The notes under the pieces were generated by a model. It made no database searches. It saw nothing but the letters and a program-made list of their open reading frames with translations, and was not told the DNA's origin. Position numbers and translations under genes: made by a program. Below are positions 39,520-45,019 of a DNA stretch of 45,019 nt, one piece after another. This DNA comes from Halobellus salinus (GTDB lineage: Archaea; Halobacteriota; Halobacteria; Halobacteriales; Haloferacaceae): positions 1 through 45,019 of the forward strand of contig NZ_BMOC01000019.1 in assembly GCF_014646875.1 (NCBI RefSeq). The letters are read 5' to 3'. How positions within the stretch are numbered: position 1 is the stretch's first letter; each line of letters begins with the position of its first letter.

Positions 39520-39791
39520 ACTCGATTAGTTGTCTACGTTCCCGATAAGCCGCGGCGTGTCGCTTCCGCGTTTCAGGAAACTCGATGTGATCCCCTCCAA
39601 TCCCGGTACAGTCCCGGGTAGTCTCCGTTTGGATTCTGTTTCCGAGAATAGTTCCTGAATCGACCGTACTTCGTGTTAACCAACGCCCGGCCGTATTGAC
39701 GGCGGTGTGTTGGTTAAACCTACCCAGCTGCAGTCTCGAGCCTGACTGCTCGGAATGTTAATGCTCAACGCCACGTTGGAAGAGGTGCTCT
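39520..39791. promoter_or_regulatory. Divergent region with GTTTCAGGAAAC and palindrome copy D
   Basis: Between the RecA-like gene (minus) and an unknown gene (plus). GTTTC-AG-GAAAC at 39570-39581 resembles the TTTCCGGAA elements near polB and orc. Copy D of the TTAACCAAC palindrome is at 39676-39717. No gene seen. Confidence 0.5.
39676..39717. repeat. Dispersed inverted repeat, copy D
   Basis: TTAACCAACG (39676-39685) and TGTTGGTTAA (39708-39717), nine of ten bases pair, 22-base centre, the same spacing as copy C. It lies upstream of the RecA-like operon and of the gene at 39792. Confidence 0.7.
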
Positions 39792-40382
39792 ATGAGCTAT
39801 CCACGAACCCACGTCGACCACCGAAACCCCGACCACCACGAGTCAATGCACCCAACTCGAAATATCGTGAACGCCCACGTTGTTGCCGGGGAATTCCTCA
39901 CTTCGCGGTACCACGAGGCGCTTCAAACTGTTCTCCATCCCCTCGGCGAGTCTCTGGACACCAAAGACCAACATGCGCTCAACGACCTTGGCATCGTCCA
40001 TGCTAATGGTTCCTTGAACGAGCTTTCCCCTATCGTTCGCACATACGTCAAACTCGATGAGTATTGGACACGCACCCATCGTACTGCGCTCAACGAACTA
40101 TTCGCTGTTCGACGTGCTCACGTCCTGAGTTGCTGTACGCGGTTCCTTTCTGAGTTCCCTCGCCACACTCTTGAAGCCGAATCTGGCCGTTCCGGAACTG
40201 CGCTGGATACTACCCTTGCTCCGCTTCTCGAGTGCGGATTTCTCTCGCACACAGATGATGAGAAAACCCCATACTCTGTTGATGAACACCACGCGCTATA
40301 TCGACCGATTGAACGGCTCTTCGACGCACTTCTTGACCAAGCAGCTGTTCTCTGTGATCTTCTGCCCCCGACCGAGCTCTAA
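39792..40382 (+). CDS. Hypothetical protein
   Basis: 196 residues, histidine-rich N-terminus (THVDHRNPDHHESMHPTRN), then helical: EFLTSRYHEALQTVLHPLGE, HRTALNELFAVRRAHVLSCC and IERLFDALLDQAAVLCDLLP. No family or catalytic motif recognised. Starts 75 bp after palindrome copy D, so it may be governed by it. Codon use fits the replicon. The gap after it (40383-40558) shows no gene. Confidence 0.6.
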   Translation: MSYPRTHVDHRNPDHHESMHPTRNIVNAHVVAGEFLTSRYHEALQTVLHPLGESLDTKDQHALNDLGIVHANGSLNELSPIVRTYVKLDEYWTRTHRTALNELFAVRRAHVLSCCTRFLSEFPRHTLEAESGRSGTALDTTLAPLLECGFLSHTDDEKTPYSVDEHHALYRPIERLFDALLDQAAVLCDLLPPTEL

Positions 40383-40558
40383 TCGGCGATTCAGAGACTT
40401 TCGGCTCTATAGAAATCATCTTGGTCACATACTATCGGCGGTGAAGCACCCGGTAGGTGGGCTTGCATATGCTCCCCTCGTTGATTGTAGCCTGAGAGGG
40501 TTTGGGGGGTGTAGCACAGCAAAACTACCTTGTAGCTAGTTAGCAAATACAAGATGGA

Positions 40559-41491
40559 ATGAGACATCCCCGGAATGAAACTCCATCAATTTTCTGGAAA
40601 ACTACTCCAATCGGATATGGGTATAGTGACCGTAAGTCAGAGCCATTCATTGCATCCGGGTTTTATTATAACCATCAGTGGGGAGTTTCAGAACAACATA
40701 AGAGTGCAGATCTACCCAACACTGGTCCGTATCTTGTCACAAATAAACATGTTATCCAACCCTCAGACTATCCTCAACCGGATTCTGTGATCGCATATAC
40801 CCGAAATCCTGGTGAGGTTCAGGAAACGACCAGACATCACATTGATCTCTATAAGTCAGATGGAGAACCAAAGTGGCGCGAACACCCTGAGAACAATAAT
40901 ATTGATATTGTACTGATACCGCTTGATTTTGAACTGCGAGAAACTGCAATGTTTCATAGAGCCAATATCGTTTCAGACCCTACTTCTATATCTGGGGGCG
41001 ATCTTGCGGAGGTAGTTGGTTATCCTGCTGAGATGCGTAATTTCCATAGACTACCAATTCTCCGACAAGCACTGATATCTAGTTCATATCAGGTATCATT
41101 TTATGATTCCCCATATTTCGTGATTGATGCACGGCTTCACGATGGAATGAGTGGCAGCCCTGTGGTCTATGCGCCATCTGTTGTGGATATTGAAGTTGAC
41201 GAGCAAGAAATTGATTCAGATTGGGGGACAGTTGAACCGTTTACAGTAGAGGGCACTACTGAAAGAAAACATACACGCCTACTTGGAGTCCATTCAGGGG
41301 AACGTCTAGAATTTGATGACGAAATCTCTATGGAAGATATTGAATCAGATCTCCCTAACCGTGATTCTGACCCTGACTTGAGAGATTTCTTGAGAGAATT
41401 AGAAGGTCGTTTAGAGAATATCGAGCGTGAAACAGGTATTAACCGAGTCTGGCACGCAAAATACATTGATGACATAATTAGGAATTATTGA
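40559..41491 (+). CDS. Trypsin-like serine protease, AT-rich
   Basis: 310 residues. The catalytic triad of a chymotrypsin-fold protease can be seen: H64 in LVTNKHVI, D116 in NNIDIVLIPL, and S198 in DGMSGSPVV. No signal peptide, so it should act in the cytoplasm. The C-terminal 70 residues are acidic and helical (LRDFLRELEGRLENIERETG). Trypsin-like domains occur in several anti-phage systems and in protein quality control. Codon use is markedly AT-richer than the gene after it, so probably acquired. It stands alone; no obvious partner. Confidence 0.75.
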   Translation: MRHPRNETPSIFWKTTPIGYGYSDRKSEPFIASGFYYNHQWGVSEQHKSADLPNTGPYLVTNKHVIQPSDYPQPDSVIAYTRNPGEVQETTRHHIDLYKSDGEPKWREHPENNNIDIVLIPLDFELRETAMFHRANIVSDPTSISGGDLAEVVGYPAEMRNFHRLPILRQALISSSYQVSFYDSPYFVIDARLHDGMSGSPVVYAPSVVDIEVDEQEIDSDWGTVEPFTVEGTTERKHTRLLGVHSGERLEFDDEISMEDIESDLPNRDSDPDLRDFLRELEGRLENIERETGINRVWHAKYIDDIIRNY

Positions 41492-41637
41492 TTGAATGAT
41501 TATTTTCAGGTAGCAATATGGTGTCTGATCTGTACTTACCGGCCATCCCCCAAATCTACCATCAAACGAAGGAGCATCAGAACCAGCCCTTCACATTTTC
41601 AAATACGTTGAAGACTCTCACGGTCGGACTGGGAGGT

Positions 41638-42324
41638 ATGTGTGGCCGAAACTCGCTTTTCATCGACCAGGCCGACCTCGAGGCCCGCTTCGATGCCGAG
41701 GTCGTCGCAGACGGCGGGTACACACCCCGATACAACATCGCGCCTGGCGACGACCTCCACATCATCACGAACGAGGCTCCAGACGAGATCGACGCCTACC
41801 ACTGGGGGCTGATTCCGTTCTGGGCGGACGAGCCCGAGGAGGGAATCATCAACGCTCGCTCCGAGACAGCCGACGAGAAACGTGTCTTCGAGCGGGCGTG
41901 GGAATCACGTCCCTGCCTCGTCCCCTCGTCGGGGTTCTACGAGTGGAAATCGCCGAACGGCGGGTCGAAACAGGCCTATCGGATTCACCGCGAAGACGAC
42001 CCCGCGTTCGCGATGGCTGGCCTCTGGGACGTCTGGGAGGGCGACGACGAGACGATCTCGTGCGTCACGATTCTCACAACGGAGCCGAACGACGTGATGA
42101 ACTCAATCCACGACCGGATGCCGGTTGTCCTTCCGCAGGACGCGGAGTCCGACTGGCTCACCGCAGATCCTGACACGCGCAAAGAACTGTGCCAGCCGTA
42201 TCCGAAGGACGATCTAGACGCCTACGAGATTTCGGCGCGGGTCAACAACCCCGGCAACGACGATCCCCAGGTCATCGAGCCGCTGGACCACGAGCAATCG
42301 GGCCTCGGCGAGTTCAGTTCCTGA
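41638..42324 (+). CDS. SRAP (YedK/HMCES-like) abasic-site protein
   Basis: 228 residues starting MCGRNSLF. Cys2 forms the DNA-protein crosslink with abasic sites in single-stranded DNA once Met1 is removed. Other family residues are present: YNIAPG at 32-37, WGLIPFWA, N72 in NARSET, E102 in GFYEW, and H158 in IHDRMPVVL. The frame is open further up to 41518, but Cys must be residue 2, so 41638 is the start. SRAP protects stalled single-stranded DNA, which fits a replicon with its own polymerase. GC-rich again, in contrast to the protease gene. Confidence 0.9.
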   Translation: MCGRNSLFIDQADLEARFDAEVVADGGYTPRYNIAPGDDLHIITNEAPDEIDAYHWGLIPFWADEPEEGIINARSETADEKRVFERAWESRPCLVPSSGFYEWKSPNGGSKQAYRIHREDDPAFAMAGLWDVWEGDDETISCVTILTTEPNDVMNSIHDRMPVVLPQDAESDWLTADPDTRKELCQPYPKDDLDAYEISARVNNPGNDDPQVIEPLDHEQSGLGEFSS

Positions 42325-42342
42325 TAGCTGACGGGGTCACGG

Positions 42343-43371
42343 TTACTGCATCGGCGACGCCGCTGCCGAATCGACGAGCGAGTACTCCCGATCCCGACTC
42401 GTACCCTCCGCTTCGAGGAGGTTGTACTGCTCCATCTTCGAGAGGTACGTGCGGATCGTCCGTTTCGTCCGTGGGTCGTCGACGTCCTCGGAGTAACGCT
42501 CGTGAATCTCGCTCGGCCCGATCGGGCCGTGTTCGCGAACGATGTCGTAGACGACTCGCTGGTGCGGCGTGAGTGAATCGAGGCTCTTCTGCTTGATCTG
42601 AGCCCGGGCATCCTCGGCGGCGTCCAGGAGGATATCGTCGGTGATGCGCTCGTGGTTCTCGCGATCTGCCTTGCCGGCGGCCGTTCGGAGGATGCCGATT
42701 GCGAGGCGGGCGTCGCCGGCGGCGGCGTCGGCGATCCGATAGAGCTGGTTGTCGGTGATGACGTCCTCGTCGAGCCCCCACTTCGTCCGAGCACTCAAAA
42801 TGTCGTACAGCTGCTCGTCGTGGTACTTGTCCATCCGGACGTGCTCGCTGGAGCGCAGCCGACTCACAAGGCGGTCGTCGACGCGGCTGAACAGCTCTTC
42901 TTCCTTGTTCGCGATGCAGATGATCGCGAACTGCGGGAGGCTGTGGAGGTCGTAGATGACGCTGGGGTCTTCGAGCTGGTCGACCTCGTCGAGGATGACT
43001 ACCGTCCGCGGACCGTCGTGCTGCTGGAGGCGATCGACGAGTTCGTCGTGGGGCGTCGACTGCCGGTGGATGTCGATTGTTGCGCCTAGGTCGTCGAGGA
43101 TCTGGTAGAGCGTCCGGAATCGGGTGTAGTTGCGCCAGCAGTTGACGTAGGTGGTTTCGACGTCGAGCACTTCCTCACGCAGGCGTTCGGTGACAAATTG
43201 CGAGATGCACGTCTTGCCGGCGCCGCTGGGTCCGGTGACGATAGCTGTGTCGGCGGGTTCACCGTTCGTGATGGGCTCGAGGACGCTAGAGAGGTGGTTG
43301 ACTTCGGCGTCGCGATGCTCAACTTCCCGAGGGACGAACCCGGCGCGGAGAACGCGAGCATCGCGGATCAT
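42343..43371 (-). CDS. Second Orc1/Cdc6-family protein
   Basis: 342 residues starting MIRDARVLRAGFVPREV. Walker A GPSGAGKT at 47-54, Walker B VVILDEVDQ at 124-132, sensor 1 IICIANKEE, sensor 2 GDARLAIGILRTAAG, and a C-terminal winged helix (RVVYDIVREHGPIGPSEIHE). It is convergent with the SRAP gene. No ORB-like repeats of the 29.8-30.7 kb type are seen next to it, so it may act at another origin or as a regulator. A GTTTCCGGAAAC palindrome lies 52 bases upstream. The frame is open to 43437 but the ATG at 43371 suits the family. Confidence 0.88.
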   Translation of the reverse strand: MIRDARVLRAGFVPREVEHRDAEVNHLSSVLEPITNGEPADTAIVTGPSGAGKTCISQFVTERLREEVLDVETTYVNCWRNYTRFRTLYQILDDLGATIDIHRQSTPHDELVDRLQQHDGPRTVVILDEVDQLEDPSVIYDLHSLPQFAIICIANKEEELFSRVDDRLVSRLRSSEHVRMDKYHDEQLYDILSARTKWGLDEDVITDNQLYRIADAAAGDARLAIGILRTAAGKADRENHERITDDILLDAAEDARAQIKQKSLDSLTPHQRVVYDIVREHGPIGPSEIHERYSEDVDDPRTKRTIRTYLSKMEQYNLLEAEGTSRDREYSLVDSAAASPMQ

Positions 43372-43422
43372 CTTTGCTTGATAAACTGATTTTCTGGCTA
43401 GTACTAAAAACGTGATTGGGTT

Positions 43423-43434
43423 GTTTCCGGAAAC
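43423..43434. promoter_or_regulatory. GTTTCCGGAAAC palindrome before the second orc
   Basis: Perfect 12-base palindrome, 52 bases before the start codon. A related AATTTCCGGAATT lies at about 43515-43527. Similar elements precede polB, the polB scar and the RecA-like gene. Confidence 0.5.
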
Positions 43435-43715
43435 CATCTATTCAGTTCCATATTACTTGTCTTATCCCTCTGCTGTCGTGCGATTTCTAATTGTGGAAAA
43501 CCAAGATTTCTGGGAATTTCCGGAATTGGCTCACTAACGGGAGAACCACTTTCTCGTATGCGCATTCTGTCGCCGACAGCTAGGTACTCGATGGCGTCCT
43601 GATTTCGAGACCGTCCGTGCGAGATCCCCTGTTGGGGAGGGGATTGGCCGTCCAAAAGACGAACCAGCCACGTTACTACAGAACGCTAATCAGACACGTC
43701 TTCGATACGTCGAAT

Positions 43716-43949
43716 ATGGCAGACGAGAGAACCGAGGGTGTGATCGTCCACCTCGTGGACAAGCACGGGGAGGGCGAGATCGAGCGCGAATACGACGACT
43801 GGGAGATTGTGGACGAGGGATGGATTAGGTGCATCGGCCCGTCGCATGGTGGCGAACTCGACAGTGGCCACGTACCCGTCTCGTACTACCCACCCGAGCG
43901 TGTGGTCTCCGTCGATGTTTACGAGAAGCCTTCGCGAAAGTCGGTCTGA
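43716..43949 (+). CDS. Small acidic hypothetical protein
   Basis: 77 residues starting MADERTEGVIVHLVDKHGEG. Beta-rich (VIVHLVDKHGEGEIEREYDD, WEIVDEGWIRCIGPSHGGEL, VSYYPPERVVSVDVY). It looks like a small barrel or ribbon. No family recognised. The frame is open from 43617 but the part before 43716 is basic and unlike the rest. It is convergent with the helicase-like gene. Confidence 0.6.
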   Translation: MADERTEGVIVHLVDKHGEGEIEREYDDWEIVDEGWIRCIGPSHGGELDSGHVPVSYYPPERVVSVDVYEKPSRKSV

Positions 43950-43996
43950 CGCGCCGATAGGGAAGCGATCTCGCCCCTGTCCAGATCAGGATTTGA

Positions 43997-45019
43997 TTAG
44001 ACCGGGAGAGCAAAGCAAAGGTTCTCTACCTCGGGCGCAAGTGAAATGACCCGAGCTTTCCGCTGCAATTCTTGGCGACGGTCTTCGATACGCTGCTCAA
44101 GTTTGTTGAGCCGTTCCCGTTGCCCACGAATGGCGATGTCCATATTCGACCCGGCCTCTGCTTTCCGCTCATAGTTCTCGATGAACTCCTCGATCCGCTG
44201 GCGTTCAGCTTCGGCATACTCCTCGAGGTCATCCAGTTCTTGCTGGGTTTCCTCTCGGCGGCGCTCCTGTAGTTCTTCCCGCAAGGACGTGACCTGCTGG
44301 CTGATGTACCGGTCCGCAGCTTCTCGCAGCTGATCCTGACTCTGTATCAGCGATCGCACACGGTCCGCGTCGGGCGACCCTTTGATACTGTCACCCTGAA
44401 CAACACGCTGACCCATCCGTTGCCGGGGGTCATGATGGCGGGCATCGACATACACAGGGATCATATCTTCCCGAATGACCTCGCCCGTCCCGTCCTCGAA
44501 CGTCACACGGTAGTTGTACGCAATTCCCGGTTCGTCGACGAACGGGAGGAGCTTTAGCCCAACATCTCCGTGCTCACTATCCAGGATTTGCTGCATTAGC
44601 CGCTGGACCAGATCATCATCGGGTGAGACGTAGTCGATACCATCGTGGTCCATCGCGAAGTCTCGGCTAAACGTGAACGGCCCGTATTCCTCGTTTGTTC
44701 CTTGCCGTAGGGAGCGTGGCAGCTGTGCCCTGTAGAGATTGCTTCCGGCTTTCTCGACGTCGCCACCGAGCGCCTCGACGCCGCGTTCCACGAACTCGTG
44801 GATGTCGGCCTCCGTCCCGTAGACATCCTCGGACTCGTCCATCACCTCCTGAATCTTCTCTCGGCTCTCTTGATCAAACGTGCTCGTGTCGATGAGGCTG
44901 CGTTCGTACCACTCCTGGAGCGTGCGTTGACGCTCGTCGATGAGCTCCTCAAGTTCCTCCTTGGTTGCACTCGCCGGTTCGTCGTTCTGGATGGACTCCA
45001 TGATGAGCGAGTCGACGTT
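43997..45019 (-). CDS. C-terminal part of a large helicase-like protein (cut by window edge)
   Basis: The frame is open to the window edge (VDSLIMESIQNDEPASATKE), so the 5' part is missing. About 340 residues are visible. Residues from the edge: a helical region (ELIDERQRTLQEWYERSLID), a domain EFVERGVEALGGDVEKAGSN, a beta region GIAYNYRVTFEDGTGEVIRE, then a long coiled coil (QVTSLREELQERRREETQQE through RERLNKLEQRIEDRRQELQR), and the end VISLAPEVENLCFALPV. This is the tail seen on haloarchaeal SNF2/DEAD-type helicase-related proteins, including DrmD-like ones of DISARM. The helicase motifs would lie outside the window, so this is tentative. Confidence 0.55.
   Translation of the reverse strand, partial: NVDSLIMESIQNDEPASATKEELEELIDERQRTLQEWYERSLIDTSTFDQESREKIQEVMDESEDVYGTEADIHEFVERGVEALGGDVEKAGSNLYRAQLPRSLRQGTNEEYGPFTFSRDFAMDHDGIDYVSPDDDLVQRLMQQILDSEHGDVGLKLLPFVDEPGIAYNYRVTFEDGTGEVIREDMIPVYVDARHHDPRQRMGQRVVQGDSIKGSPDADRVRSLIQSQDQLREAADRYISQQVTSLREELQERRREETQQELDDLEEYAEAERQRIEEFIENYERKAEAGSNMDIAIRGQRERLNKLEQRIEDRRQELQRKARVISLAPEVENLCFALPV

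Noticed and set aside
1-45019. tRNA or rRNA genes as integration sites for the two recombinases
   Set aside because: No cloverleaf, GTTCGA arm in context, or rRNA-like stretch was found by eye on either strand.

Overview
The window looks like a piece of a haloarchaeal megaplasmid or mini-chromosome. The genes are GC-rich with very acidic products. Several genes have a TATA-like box about 27 bp upstream of the start codon, as in leaderless haloarchaeal transcripts. The content is that of an extrachromosomal replicon: two Orc1/Cdc6 proteins, a ParA cassette, a family-B DNA polymerase, two tyrosine recombinases, and many HTH/toxin-like pairs, nucleases and gene relics. No rRNA, tRNA, CRISPR array or intact transposase was seen.

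Layout. 0.1-2.5 kb: a TRAM protein, a small unknown, and an HTH/nucleotidyltransferase pair. 2.5-5.6 kb: a maintenance module with three blocks of 9-bp repeats, parA and a small partner gene that carries the same 9-bp repeat in its coding sequence, then a 32-bp dif-like palindrome and a tyrosine recombinase. 5.6-20.6 kb: accessory DNA with two tandem CoiA-like nucleases, a zinc-ribbon protein, a MarR-like regulator, a three-gene operon ending in an Mrr-like nuclease, an AT-rich RHH/integrase island, an Mrr endonuclease with a membrane anchor, a HEPN-like protein, and relics of xseA, an unknown gene and an ImmA-like peptidase. 20.6-27.9 kb: a 1,668-residue sacsin-type ATPase fused to a PD-(D/E)XK nuclease, a SWIM relic, and a second HTH/nucleotidyltransferase pair behind a large symmetric operator. 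27.9-30.8 kb: a DUF6788-like protein, orc1 and a replication origin with seven ORB-like repeats. 30.8-39.7 kb: a PolB with degenerate exonuclease motifs, an AT-rich membrane-protein gene, a scar of a second polB, HTH/TumE-like genes, and an operon of RecA-like protein, DUF8156-like protein and stand-alone 3'-5' exonuclease. 39.8-45 kb: an unknown gene, an AT-rich trypsin-like protease, an SRAP (YedK/HMCES-like) protein, a second orc1, a small protein, and the C-terminal end of a large helicase-like protein that runs off the window.

How it fits together. Orc1 plus ORBs would start replication, and ParA plus the 9-bp repeats would partition copies. The first recombinase and its palindrome could resolve multimers. 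PolB, the separate exonuclease and the inactivated RecA-like protein look like one DNA-synthesis or repair cassette. A 10-bp inverted repeat (TTAACCAACA ... TGTTGGTTAA) occurs four times, at 20.65, 27.88, 30.80 and 39.68 kb. These positions are the edges of the sacsin segment, the origin segment and the polymerase segment. This four-copy palindrome, the 9-bp repeats that continue into coding sequence, and the split polymerase/exonuclease cassette are the most unusual things in the window.
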